From Streptomyces sp. R44 (GTDB lineage: Bacteria; Actinomycetota; Actinomycetes; Streptomycetales; Streptomycetaceae): 64,000 nt of DNA. The notes below the pieces were generated by a model. It saw nothing but the letters and a program-made list of their open reading frames with translations, was not told the DNA's origin and made no database searches. Positions 18,579-28,612 of the stretch are shown here, in pieces (the first letter of the stretch is position 1; each line of letters begins with the position of its first letter). The translations under genes were made by a program, and so were the position numbers. The stretch spans positions 5,022,001-5,086,000 of the forward strand of contig NZ_CP163444.1 of the NCBI RefSeq assembly GCF_041053105.1, written 5' to 3'.

Positions 18579-19454
18579 TCACGAGGCGGCCAGGGCGACC
18601 TTGATCGACTCGGCGACCGGGGTGGTCGGGCGGCCGATCAGCCGGGTCAGGTCGCCGGTCCGCAGGGCGAGCGCGCCCAGGGCGACGGCCCGGTCGACGT
18701 CGACGAGGATCTCGGCGAAGGGCCCAGGGACGCCGGCGCCGGTGAGGATCTCCAGGTGGGTCGCGGCGGGGACGTCGCTGTACGCGATCTCCCGGCCGGT
18801 CTGGGCGCCGACCTCGGCCGCGTACTCGGCGAGGGACCAGGCGGTGTCGCCGCTCAGCTCGTAGGTCTTGTTCAGGTGCTCCTCGGCCGGGCCGGTCAGG
18901 ACGGCGGCCGCGGCGGCGGCGTAGTCGGCGCGGGCGGCGGAGGCGATCCGGCCCTCGCCGGCGCTGGCGACGACGGCGCCGTGGGCCAGGACCGGGGCGA
19001 GGTTCGCGGTGTAGTTCTCGGAGTACCAGCCGTTGCGCAGGAAGGTGTACGGCAGGCCGGACGCGAGGATCAGCTCCTCGGTCGCCTTGTGCTCGTCGGC
19101 GAGCGTGAAGTCGGCCTCCGGGCCGCCGAGGACGCCGGTGTACGCGAGCTGGGCCACGCCCGCCGCCTTGGCCGCGTCGATCACGGCGCGGTGCTGGGCG
19201 ACGCGCTGCCCGACCTCGCTGCCCGAGATCAGGAGCACCCGGTCGCCGGCCTCGAAGGCCTCCGCCAGGGTCTCCGGGCGGCTGTAGTCGGCGATCCGCA
19301 GCTCGACACCGCGCTCGGCCAGGTCGGCGGCCTTCGCCTTGTCACGGACGACGGCGACGACGGACGAGGCGGGGACGGCGGACTCGCCGGAGAGGAGTGC
19401 GTCGACGACGAGACGTCCGAGCTGTCCGGTGGCTCCGGTGACGACGATGCTCAT
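18579..19454 (-). CDS. NmrA-like NAD(P)H:quinone oxidoreductase (QorB/YtfG type)
   Basis: A 291-residue atypical SDR. The N-terminus VVTGATGQLGRLVVDALL is the GxxGxxG nucleotide site. VVRDKAKAADLAERGVELR and ADEHKATEELILASGLPYTFLRNGWYSENY match QorB/NmrA-type proteins; the usual SDR Tyr-x3-Lys is replaced by the HKATE segment typical of this group. Likely role: NADPH-dependent quinone reduction or redox sensing. It is divergent from an HxlR gene, as E. coli qorB (ytfG) is from ytfH, which supports quinone-responsive control. Start is the ATG at 19454. Confidence 0.85.
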   Translation of the reverse strand: MSIVVTGATGQLGRLVVDALLSGESAVPASSVVAVVRDKAKAADLAERGVELRIADYSRPETLAEAFEAGDRVLLISGSEVGQRVAQHRAVIDAAKAAGVAQLAYTGVLGGPEADFTLADEHKATEELILASGLPYTFLRNGWYSENYTANLAPVLAHGAVVASAGEGRIASAARADYAAAAAAVLTGPAEEHLNKTYELSGDTAWSLAEYAAEVGAQTGREIAYSDVPAATHLEILTGAGVPGPFAEILVDVDRAVALGALALRTGDLTRLIGRPTTPVAESIKVALAAS

Positions 19455-19490
19455 GGGGCTTCCTTCTTCCCGTGGGGTGCGGTGGCTGAC

Positions 19491-19549
19491 GTACTTACCG
19501 TACGGCGGGCGCTAACCATTCGTAAGTACCCACTTTGAAGTAAGGTACT
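19491..19549. promoter_or_regulatory. Paired inverted repeats, probable HxlR operators
   Basis: GTACTTAC (19491-19498) is the exact reverse complement of GTAAGTAC (19522-19529). A second symmetry, AGTACC (19525-19530) with GGTACT (19544-19549), overlaps it and runs into the ribosome-binding AAGG of the hxlR gene. The TACT...AGTA halves resemble sites known for YodB-type HxlR proteins. Confidence 0.6.
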
Positions 19550-19552
19550 GGT

Positions 19553-19933
19553 ATGGGAGTAAGTAAGCCGCCGAACGTGAACGAGCCGATGTGCCCCTCG
19601 CGCCTCGTCCTGGAGCACGTCACCAGCCGCTGGGGCGTCCTCGTCCTCGCGGCCCTCCTGGAGCGCTCGTACCGCTTCAGCGAACTGCGCCGCGAGATCG
19701 GCGGCGTCAGCGAGAAGATGCTGGCCCAGACCCTCCAGACCCTGGAGCGCGACGGCTTCGTCCACCGCGACGCCAAGCCCGTCATCCCGCCCCGCGTCGA
19801 CTACAGCCTCACCCCCCTCGGCGAGGGGGCCGCCCGCCAGGTCTGGGAGCTCGCCCGCTGGACCGAACAGCAGGTGGGCGCGGTCGAGGAGGCGCGTGTG
19901 CGTTACGACACGGTGCGTGCGGCGTCCCAATGA
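19553..19933 (+). CDS. HxlR family transcriptional regulator (YtfH-like)
   Basis: A 126-residue winged-helix repressor. MCPSRLVLEHVTSRWGVLVL carries the conserved N-terminal cysteine. RFSELRREIGGVSEKMLAQTLQ is the recognition helix region and PPRVDYSLTPLG the wing. It starts at the ATG at 19553 with AAGG seven bases upstream. The divergent neighbour is a QorB-like quinone reductase gene, and the 98-base gap has TACT/AGTA inverted repeats that would allow simultaneous repression of both genes. Cysteine oxidation or alkylation by quinones is the likely signal (known for the family, not shown here). Confidence 0.9.
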   Translation: MGVSKPPNVNEPMCPSRLVLEHVTSRWGVLVLAALLERSYRFSELRREIGGVSEKMLAQTLQTLERDGFVHRDAKPVIPPRVDYSLTPLGEGAARQVWELARWTEQQVGAVEEARVRYDTVRAASQ

Positions 19934-19997
19934 CGTTGTAGCCCGGGCGAGTTGATCTGCGGGGCCGTACGATCTCGTTCACCGACCGGGGGATCGT

Positions 19998-20831
19998 GTG
20001 AGCGACCGTGGGGGAATCGTGAGGGACACGTACGGAAGAACGCTGCGCACCGGTGCCGCACTGGCGGCCGGTGTGGCACTCCTGGCGGGCTGCTCGTCGG
20101 GAGGAGGCGGAGACGACGGGAAACCGCCCCGGAGCACACCGAGCGCGAGCGCGTCGGCGCCCTCGACCGCGAAGCCCACGCCCACCGCCCTCGACTTCAC
20201 CGCGGACCCGAAGCGCGTCCCGAAGAACGCCGCCGAGGGCCGACGCCTGGCGCTGGCGATCGTGGCGGGGCCCGAATCCTGGGGCCCCGACTTCGTCAAG
20301 CGCAGCCCGTACCTCAGCGACCCCGACTCCTGGCCGGTCCTCGACGCGAACTGCACGTGGGAGACCGGAACCCCGCCCCGCTCCGTCCTGGCCAGCGTCA
20401 CCGCCCACAGCGAGATTCCGGCCGCCGGCGGCAAGGGCCCCCTGCGGGTCGCCGCCACCGTCACCGTGCACCGCACCGAGTCCGACGCCGACTGGGAGAT
20501 GGCCGAGACCCTGGAGGAGGCGCTGCGCTGCCCCGACCAGCAGTTGCGGCAGGGCGAACGCATCATCGGTCTCGGATCCCTCGGCCTGCCCTACGGCGTC
20601 GGCGGCAACGTCCGAGTGAGCGACTCCCTCTCCGAGAACGGCCTCTACGTCAACGACGCCTTCAAGGGGCAGCAGGGCTACACCTGGTACCAGGTCCGCA
20701 TCGGCCAGGTCACCATCGCCACCGCCGTCAAGGGCGCACCCGGCCGCACCGCGGACCTCGTCGCCGTCCTGACCCAGGCCCAGGTCGCCATGGAGCAACG
20801 CGTCAACAAGCAGATGGGAGCCGCGTCGTGA
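19998..20831 (+). CDS. Putative lipoprotein, first gene of kinase operon
   Basis: A 277-residue exported protein of unknown family. The start is GTG at 19998, preceded by GGGGGA. A lipobox LLAGC puts the lipidated cysteine at residue 32, followed by a Gly/Ser/Pro/Thr linker to about residue 65. The mature domain begins near DFTADPKRVPKNAAEGRRLA and contains two cysteines (DANCTWE and ALRCPDQ) that could form a disulfide. Its stop overlaps the GTG of the downstream kinase (GTGA at 20828-20831), so it is translationally coupled to two sensor kinases. It may present a ligand to their extracellular domains (inference). Located on the outer membrane face. Confidence 0.78.
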   Translation: MSDRGGIVRDTYGRTLRTGAALAAGVALLAGCSSGGGGDDGKPPRSTPSASASAPSTAKPTPTALDFTADPKRVPKNAAEGRRLALAIVAGPESWGPDFVKRSPYLSDPDSWPVLDANCTWETGTPPRSVLASVTAHSEIPAAGGKGPLRVAATVTVHRTESDADWEMAETLEEALRCPDQQLRQGERIIGLGSLGLPYGVGGNVRVSDSLSENGLYVNDAFKGQQGYTWYQVRIGQVTIATAVKGAPGRTADLVAVLTQAQVAMEQRVNKQMGAAS

Positions 20832-23104
20832 GCCCGACGTCCCAGCCCGCCCCGGGGCCCGAGCCCGTTCCCGCCTCCGGCCCTGCCGCGCTCCAGCCGC
20901 TGCTCCCCTCCGACCCGTCCACGATCGCCGGCTACCGGCTCCTCGGCCGCCTCGGCGCCGGCGGCATGGGCGTCGTCTACCTCGGCCGCACCGACACCGG
21001 CGCGCTCGCCGCCGTCAAGGTCACTCTCGCCGATCAGGCCGACCAGCCCGACTTCCGGGCCCGCTTCCGCCGCGAGGTCGAGGCCGCCCGCCGGGTCGTC
21101 AGCCCCTGGGCCGTACCCGTGACCGGTGCCGACCCCGACGCCCCCGAACCGTGGATGGCGACCGCCTTCGTGCCCGGCCCGTCCGTCGGAGAGGCCGTCC
21201 GAGCCCACGGGCCGCTGCCGGAGCGGAGCGTACGGATCCTCGGCGGCGCCGTCGCCCGCGCGCTCGCCGCCGTCCACGCGGCCGGGCTCGTGCACCGGGA
21301 CGTGAAGCCCGGGAACGTCCTGCTCGCCGTCGACGGCCCCCGGCTCATCGACTTCGGCATCGCCCGCGCGACCGACGAGACCGGGCTGACCTCGGCCGAC
21401 ATGGTCGTCGGCACCCCCGGCTTCCTCGCCCCCGAGCAGGCCGAGGCCCGCGCCGCCGACATCGGCCCCGCCTCCGACGTCTTCGCCCTCGGCTGCCTGC
21501 TCGCCTTCGCGGCCACCGGACGCCCGCCGTTCGGTACGGGCGCCCTGGACGCGCTCCTCTACCGGACCGTGCACGACGAGCCCGACCTCGCCGGCGTACC
21601 GGAGCGGCTGCTCGACCTCGTACAGCAGTGTCTCGCCAAGGAACCGGCCGCACGCCCCACCGCCCAGGAGGTCGCCGACCGGCTCACCGAGGACACCCCC
21701 GGAGCTCCCTCCGACTGGCTGCCCGCGCCCGTCGTCGCCACCATCGCCACCCGCTCGGCGGCCATGCTGGCGCTCCCCGACATCGACCCGACCGCGCCCG
21801 GCACGGACCCCGCCGCCCCGGCCGGGCCCAGCAGGCGCGGCTTCCTGCTGCTCGGCGCCGGTGCCGCGGTGCTCGCGGCCGGCGGCGGCGCCTACGCCCT
21901 GTGGAACTCCGGGCGCGACGGCGGCAACGGCACCGGCGACGGCAAGCCCCCCGCGCCGAAACCCCGGAACACCTGGGCCATCGGCGTCCTCGCCGACCTG
22001 TCCGGCCCCGCCCAGGAGATCGGCAAGGCCCAGGAGCGCGGCGCCCGGCTCGCCGTCGAGCGGTTCAACGCCGTGCACAAGGGCAAGCCCTTCACCCTCG
22101 AACTCAAGGTCTCCGACGACCGTGGGGACCGCGGCGGCGCCTTCGCCGCCGCCCGCCGACTCACCTCCGACCCCTCCGTGATCGCCGTGCTCGGCCCCAC
22201 CTCCGACGACACCGGCGCCGCCGCGCTCCCCGCCTTCGAGGAGGCCGGTGTGCCGCTCCTCACCACCTCGGCGGGCTACAACCTCTTCACTCTGCGCGGT
22301 GAGGCCGGTCCACGGAACACGACCGTGCTGCGCGCCATCCCGAGCCACTTCATGGCGGGCACCTACCTCTCCTGGTCCACGACGCTGCTGCCGCAGGTCC
22401 GCCGCCCCGGAGTCCTCCAGGAGCGCACCGACGACTACTACAGCTGGCAGTACGTCAGCGGTGCCCGCTTCGGCTTCCGACAGGCCGGGCTCCAGCCGCA
22501 CTTCCGGGTGGTCCCGGGCCGGGTCACCGACTACCGCCCGATCCTCGCGGAGATGATCGACGCCGGCATGGACGCGTACGTCCACTGCGGGGTCCGCTCC
22601 ACGGCCGTGCTCGCCGCCCGCGCCCTGAACCGACTCGGCTTCACCGGACCCCGGTTCACCGGACAGCACGTCTTCGGGTCGGAGTTCCTGAAGGAGGCCG
22701 GGAGCGACGCCGAGGGCTGGTTCGTCTGCGCGCCCGTCATCGACCCCGTCCAGCGGGCCGCCGACACCAAGCAGAAGGCCGCCGACCGCAAGCTCACCCA
22801 GGACTTCCTCGACGCCCACCGCAAGCGCTACGGCACCACTCCGGCCTTCTACACCGGAGAGTCCTTCGACGTGGTCGGCCTGATCACGTCCTGGCTCGCC
22901 ACGAGCGCGGCCAAGGGCCCGCTCACCCGCAAGGGCCTGTGGGAGGCCCTGCTCCGGCAGAAGTACACCGGGGCCATGGGCGGTTACACGTTCGACAAGA
23001 ACGGCGACCTGTCCGGCGTCGGCACCTTCCTCTACGGCGTGCAGAAGGGGGCCTACAAGTTCATCGGCGCCGCCCCCAACGAGCCCCAGAACAAGAAGAG
23101 CTGA
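20828..23104 (+). CDS. Receptor Ser/Thr kinase fused to ABC-type solute-binding domain (1)
   Basis: A 758-residue fusion starting at GTG. Residues about 36-300 are a Hanks-type kinase with all catalytic elements: G-loop LGAGGMGVVY (about 42-51), Lys64, HRDVKPGN with Asp158, DFGIA with Asp175, and GTPGFLAPEQ. Residues 335-340 read SRRGFL and lead into a hydrophobic helix (to about 361), a consensus-type twin-arginine signal inside the protein. Residues about 380-758 form a type 1 periplasmic-binding domain of the branched-chain amino acid family (WAIGVLADLSGPAQEIG...). The domain order implies a cytosolic kinase controlled by an external ligand. No ABC permease is nearby. The gene overlaps the lipoprotein gene by four bases and is two bases from its paralogue. 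Confidence 0.9.
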   Translation: MSPTSQPAPGPEPVPASGPAALQPLLPSDPSTIAGYRLLGRLGAGGMGVVYLGRTDTGALAAVKVTLADQADQPDFRARFRREVEAARRVVSPWAVPVTGADPDAPEPWMATAFVPGPSVGEAVRAHGPLPERSVRILGGAVARALAAVHAAGLVHRDVKPGNVLLAVDGPRLIDFGIARATDETGLTSADMVVGTPGFLAPEQAEARAADIGPASDVFALGCLLAFAATGRPPFGTGALDALLYRTVHDEPDLAGVPERLLDLVQQCLAKEPAARPTAQEVADRLTEDTPGAPSDWLPAPVVATIATRSAAMLALPDIDPTAPGTDPAAPAGPSRRGFLLLGAGAAVLAAGGGAYALWNSGRDGGNGTGDGKPPAPKPRNTWAIGVLADLSGPAQEIGKAQERGARLAVERFNAVHKGKPFTLELKVSDDRGDRGGAFAAARRLTSDPSVIAVLGPTSDDTGAAALPAFEEAGVPLLTTSAGYNLFTLRGEAGPRNTTVLRAIPSHFMAGTYLSWSTTLLPQVRRPGVLQERTDDYYSWQYVSGARFGFRQAGLQPHFRVVPGRVTDYRPILAEMIDAGMDAYVHCGVRSTAVLAARALNRLGFTGPRFTGQHVFGSEFLKEAGSDAEGWFVCAPVIDPVQRAADTKQKAADRKLTQDFLDAHRKRYGTTPAFYTGESFDVVGLITSWLATSAAKGPLTRKGLWEALLRQKYTGAMGGYTFDKNGDLSGVGTFLYGVQKGAYKFIGAAPNEPQNKKS

Positions 23105-23106
23105 CG

Positions 23107-25290
23107 GTGCAGCCGCTCAAGAAGGCCGACCCCTCCGTCCTCGCCGGCTACCGCCTCCTCGGGCGGCTCGGCACCGGCGGCATGGGCGTGGTCTACCTCG
23201 CCCGGTCCGCCGGCGGCGCGCTCGCCGCGCTCAAGCTCATCCGCGCCGAGCACGCCGCCGACCCCGGCTTCCGGGCCCGCTTCCGCCGCGAGGCGACCGC
23301 CGCCGAGCGGATCACCGGCCGCTGGGTCGTCCGCGTGCTCGGCGCCGACCCGGAGGCCCGGGAACCGTGGCTCGCCACCGAGTACGTGCCCGGGCCCTCG
23401 CTCGCCGAGGCCGTCGCCCTGCACGGCGCCCTGCCCGAGCCGACCGTGCGGGCCCTCGGCGCTCGGCTCGCCGACGCCCTCGACGGCATGCACGCGGCCG
23501 GGCTCGTCCACCGGGACGTCAAACCCGGCAACGTCCTCCTCGCCCTCGACGGGCCCCGCCTCATCGACTTCGGCATCGCCCGGGTCAGCGGCGCCACCGC
23601 GCTCACCGCGACCGACGCGATGATCGGCACCCCCGGCTTCCTTGCCCCGGAACAGGCCCGGATCGCGGGCGCGGGCGAGGTCGGCCCGGCCGCCGACGTC
23701 TTCTCGCTCGGCTGCGTCCTCGCCTACGCACTGACCGGACGCCGCCCCTTCGGCACGGGCGGGGTGGCCGCCGTGGTCTACCGCACCGTCCACGAGGAGC
23801 CCGACCTCGACGGGCTGCCCGGGCCGCTGCTGCCGCTGGTCGAGGCCTGTCTCGCCAAGGACGCCGTCGACCGCCCCGGCGCCGCGGAGGTACGGGACGC
23901 CCTCGGCCCGTACGAGGGCCCGGCCGCGGGCGACTGGCTGCCGCCCGGCCTGCCCGCGCTGATCGCCCAGCGCTCGTCGCGGGTCCTGGACCTGCCGGTC
24001 GCCGACCCGACCCTCCTCGCCCCCGAGGAGACGCCCGGGACTTCGCGGCGCCGCTTCCTGGCCCTCGGCGCGGCCGGGGCCGTCGCGGGCACGGGAGGCC
24101 TCACCGCCTGGCTGCTCGGCGGCCGTGACCCCGCGACCGGAGCCGGCGGCGGTACGGGGGCGCCGAGAAAGGCCTACACGCTGGGTGTGCTCACCGACCT
24201 CAGCGGACCGGGCAAGGCGGACGGACGCGCCCAGGAACGCGGGCTGCGTCTCGCCATGGAGACCTTCAACGCCCACGCGGACCGGCCCTTCGACCTGGTG
24301 CTCAAGGTGACGGACGACGGTGGGGACCCGAAACGGGCCACCGCCGGGGCCCTCGCCCTCCTCAAGGATCCGGCCCTGGTCGCCGTGCTCGGCCCGACGA
24401 CCGCCGACACGGCCGTCGCCACGACGGACGCGCTCGTCGACGCGAAGGTGCCGGTGCTGAGCGTGGCGGCGTCGGTCCCCTCCGGGACGACGATCCGGGG
24501 GCAGATGCCGGACATGCGCACCTACTTCGAAGCGCGGCCCTACGCCCAGGCGATGATCCTGCCCTTCGGCCGCTACCTCACCGCGCACCGCCGGGACCGC
24601 ACCGCGGTCATCGAGGACCGGGCCGCCGGCACCTACGGCTGGCTCACCGCCCAGACCGTGCAGCAGTCGCCTCCCGCCGGCGGCACGGCCACCGTGCACC
24701 AGGTCGCGGCGGACAGCGAGGACTTCGGTCCGGCGGTCCGGGAGGCGCTCGCCACCTCCCCGACCGGCGTGATCTACGTGGGGATCTCGCCGCGCAGGGC
24801 CGCCCTGTGCGCCAAGGCCCTGTGGCAGCAGGGTTACCGGGGCCCGTGCGGAAGCGTCGAGACGGCGCTGCAGCCGGAGTTCATCGCCGTGGCGGGTCCG
24901 GCCGCCGAGGGCTGGTACTTCGGGACGGGTTACATCGACCCCGACACGGTTCCGGCCGCGAAGGCCTTCGCGGCCGCGTACCGCAAGCGCTGGCGGCTCG
25001 CCGCCTCGGACCCCGTCGACCGCTTCGCGGTGGAGTCGTACGACGCCCTGTACTGGACGGGGCAGGCACTGCGTACCGCCGCCGGGAGGAACGCGGAGCG
25101 CCCGGGCGAGGCGATGCCGAACGTGTTCATGAGGGACAACCGGCGGTACCGAGGCGTGGCCAGGTCCTACGAATCCATGGCCGCCGAGGGCTCGAACGCC
25201 AGCCTCGACGGACTGACCCTCTGGCGGATCCGCTCAGGGAGACCCCATTGCCTCGGCCCCTACGCCGAGGCGGCGAAGCGCGACGACTGA
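23107..25290 (+). CDS. Receptor Ser/Thr kinase fused to ABC-type solute-binding domain (2)
   Basis: A 727-residue paralogue of the preceding gene, starting at GTG two bases after its stop, so the pair is a tandem duplication in one operon. Kinase elements are intact: LGTGGMGVVY (21-30), Lys43, HRDVKPGN with Asp137, LIDFGIA, and GTPGFLAPEQ. SRRRFL at 313-318 precedes a short hydrophobic helix, again a twin-arginine pattern. The extracellular half (YTLGVLTDLSGPGKADGRAQ...) has a type 1 periplasmic-binding fold, but is clearly diverged from copy 1 in its ligand region, suggesting a different ligand. A strong bidirectional terminator follows. Kinase activity and topology are inferred from motifs. 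Confidence 0.9.
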   Translation: MQPLKKADPSVLAGYRLLGRLGTGGMGVVYLARSAGGALAALKLIRAEHAADPGFRARFRREATAAERITGRWVVRVLGADPEAREPWLATEYVPGPSLAEAVALHGALPEPTVRALGARLADALDGMHAAGLVHRDVKPGNVLLALDGPRLIDFGIARVSGATALTATDAMIGTPGFLAPEQARIAGAGEVGPAADVFSLGCVLAYALTGRRPFGTGGVAAVVYRTVHEEPDLDGLPGPLLPLVEACLAKDAVDRPGAAEVRDALGPYEGPAAGDWLPPGLPALIAQRSSRVLDLPVADPTLLAPEETPGTSRRRFLALGAAGAVAGTGGLTAWLLGGRDPATGAGGGTGAPRKAYTLGVLTDLSGPGKADGRAQERGLRLAMETFNAHADRPFDLVLKVTDDGGDPKRATAGALALLKDPALVAVLGPTTADTAVATTDALVDAKVPVLSVAASVPSGTTIRGQMPDMRTYFEARPYAQAMILPFGRYLTAHRRDRTAVIEDRAAGTYGWLTAQTVQQSPPAGGTATVHQVAADSEDFGPAVREALATSPTGVIYVGISPRRAALCAKALWQQGYRGPCGSVETALQPEFIAVAGPAAEGWYFGTGYIDPDTVPAAKAFAAAYRKRWRLAASDPVDRFAVESYDALYWTGQALRTAAGRNAERPGEAMPNVFMRDNRRYRGVARSYESMAAEGSNASLDGLTLWRIRSGRPHCLGPYAEAAKRDD

Positions 25291-25334
25291 CCGCGCGGTC
25301 GGGCCGGGTCCACCGACCCGGGCCGACCGCGCGG
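25291..25334. terminator. Strong bidirectional terminator
   Basis: Twenty-base arms (25291-25310 and 25315-25334) match at 19 positions with a four-base loop. It starts at the base after the kinase stop and ends four bases before the converging korB stop. Confidence 0.85.
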
Positions 25335-25337
25335 CCG

Positions 25338-26391
<1,054 letters not shown>

Positions 26392-26399
<8 letters not shown>

Positions 26400-28329
26400 C
26401 GATGGCCTCCTTGAGAGCGGCGGCGAGCTGCTCGGCCTTGAACGGCATGCCGTTGACCTGGGTGTGGCTGCGGGCGTCGACGAGGTACTTCGCCCGGACG
26501 AGGGTGGCGAGCTGGCCCAGGTTCATCTCGGGGATCACGACCTTCTCGTACCGCTTCAGCACCTCGCCGAGGTTCTTGGGGAAGGGGTTGAGGTGGCGGA
26601 GGTGGGCCTGGGCGATGGGGCCGTTCTCGCGGCGGATGCGGCGGACGGCCGCGGTGATCGGCCCGTAGGTGGAGCCCCAGCCCAGGACCAGGGTGCTCGC
26701 GCCGTCCGGGTCGTCGACCTCGATGTCCGGGACCTCGATGCCGTCGATCTTGGCCTGGCGGGTGCGGACCATGAACTCGTGGTTCGCGGGGTCGTACGAG
26801 ATGTTGCCGGTGCCGTCCTGCTTCTCGATGCCGCCGATGCGGTGCTCCAGGCCGGGCGTGCCGGGCACCGCCCACGGGCGGGCGAGGGTCTCGGGATCGC
26901 GCTTGTACGGCCAGAAGACCTCGGTGCCGTCGGCGAGGGTGTGGTTCGGGCCGGTGGCGAACGGGGTCGTGAGGTCGGGCAGGTCCTCGGTCTCCGGGAT
27001 CCGCCACGGCTCCGAGCCGTTGGCCAGATAGCCGTCGGAGAGCAGGAACACCGGCGTGCGGTACGTGAGCGCGATCCGGGCGGCCTCCAGGGCCGCGTCG
27101 AAGCAGTCGGCCGGCGTCCTGGGGGCCACGACCGGGACCGGGGCCTCGCCGTTGCGGCCGTACATCGCCTGGAGCAGGTCGGCCTGCTCGGTCTTGGTGG
27201 GCAGGCCGGTGGACGGGCCGCCGCGCTGGATGTCGACGACGAGGAGCGGCAGCTCCAGGGAGACGGCAAGTCCGATGGTCTCGGACTTCAGCGCCACACC
27301 GGGACCGGAGGTGGTCGTGACGGCGAGGGAGCCGCCGAAGGCCGCGCCCAGGGCGGCGCCGATGCCGGCGATCTCGTCCTCGGCCTGGAAGGTCCGCACG
27401 CCGAAGTTCTTGTGCTTGCTGAGCTCGTGCAGGATGTCCGAGGCCGGGGTGATCGGGTACGAGCCGAGGTAGAGCGGCAGGTCCGCCTGGCGGGCGGCGG
27501 CGATCAGGCCGTAGGACAGGGCCAGGTTCCCGGAGATGTTGCGGTACGTGCCGGTGGGGAAGGCCCGGGTCGCCGGGGCGACCTCGTAGGAGACGGCGAA
27601 GTCCTCGGTGGTCTCGCCGAAGTTCCAGCCGGCCCGGAAGGCGGCCACGTTGGCCTCGGCGATCTCCGGCTTCTTCGCGAACTTCTGCCGCAGGAAGGTC
27701 TCGGTGCCCTCGGTGGGGCGGTGGTACATCCAGGACAGCAGCCCGAGCGCGAACATGTTCTTGCTCCGCTCGGCCTCCTTGCGGGAGAGCCCGAACTCCT
27801 TGAGCGCCTCCAGGGTGAGCGTCGTCAGCGGCACGGGGTGGACCCGGTAGCCGTCGAGCGAGCCGTCCTCGAGGGGCGAGGAGTCGTAGCCGACCTTGGC
27901 CATGGCGCGCTTGGCGAACTCGTCGGTGTTGACGATGATCTCGCCGCCGCGCGGCACGTCCCCGATGTTCGCCTTCAGGGCGGCCGGGTTCATCGCGACC
28001 AGCACGTTCGGGGCGTCGCCCGGGGTCAGGATGTCGTGGTCGGCGAAGTGGAGCTGGAAGGACGAGACACCCGGCAGGGTCCCGGCAGGCGCCCGGATCT
28101 CGGCCGGGAAGTTCGGCAGCGTGGAGAGGTCGTTCCCGAAGGACGCCGTCTCCGAGGTGAAACGATCACCCGTCAGCTGCATGCCGTCACCGGAGTCACC
28201 CGCGAAACGGATGATCACCCGGTCGAGCCGGCGCACTTCCTTCTCGGTGCCGTGGTGGGGCGTCGCCGGGGCGCTGCGCTGCTCCCCGACCAGGGCCTCA
28301 CCGGCCTCGCTACTGACCTGGCTGGTCAC
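26392..28329 (-). CDS. korA: 2-oxoacid:ferredoxin oxidoreductase alpha (gamma-alpha fusion) subunit
   Basis: A 645-residue subunit. The N-terminal 200 residues are the gamma domain (VIIRFAGDSGDGMQLTGDRF). The remainder is the alpha/pyrimidine-binding part (YLGSYPITPASDILHELSKH, then GAAFGGSLAVTTTSGPGVALK). The GTG start at 28329 is preceded by AGGGAGG at ideal distance; an in-frame ATG at 28353 has none. It is the first gene of korAB. The 283-base upstream region holds a perfect palindrome near its far end (28592-28610). Part of the soluble ferredoxin-reducing complex. Confidence 0.93.
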
Positions 28330-28591
28330 TGAACTGGACCTCCCTCGCGGCAAGGGGACTCTCCGCCGGAGGCGGGGAGAAGGCTCGGGGTGCGGCAGGC
28401 GGCCTCTGTACGGAGATCACCTTCCGTCCCGTGGCCCACCCTACGACGGTAAGGGGGGCCTTCCCGGGACTTCTCATATCGCGGACCTCTCTTTGAGACG
28501 CCCTCTTGCCCTGAATCGTCACGTTCTGTCGCCACCCCGAGCCTTCCGGAGAGTCGGATTCCGCCTCATCCTTTGGAACTAGGACCAGGAT

Positions 28592-28610
28592 ATCTGACAG
28601 AGTGTCAGAT
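28592..28610. promoter_or_regulatory. Perfect palindrome ATCTGACA-GAG-TGTCAGAT
   Basis: Eight-base perfect arms with a three-base centre, three bases beyond the response-regulator stop and about 265 bases upstream of korA. Size and symmetry are typical of a dimeric repressor site (TetR, MarR or GntR class). No T-run makes it an unlikely terminator. The remaining bases 28330-28591 hold no gene that I can support. Confidence 0.5.
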
Positions 28611-28612
28611 GA

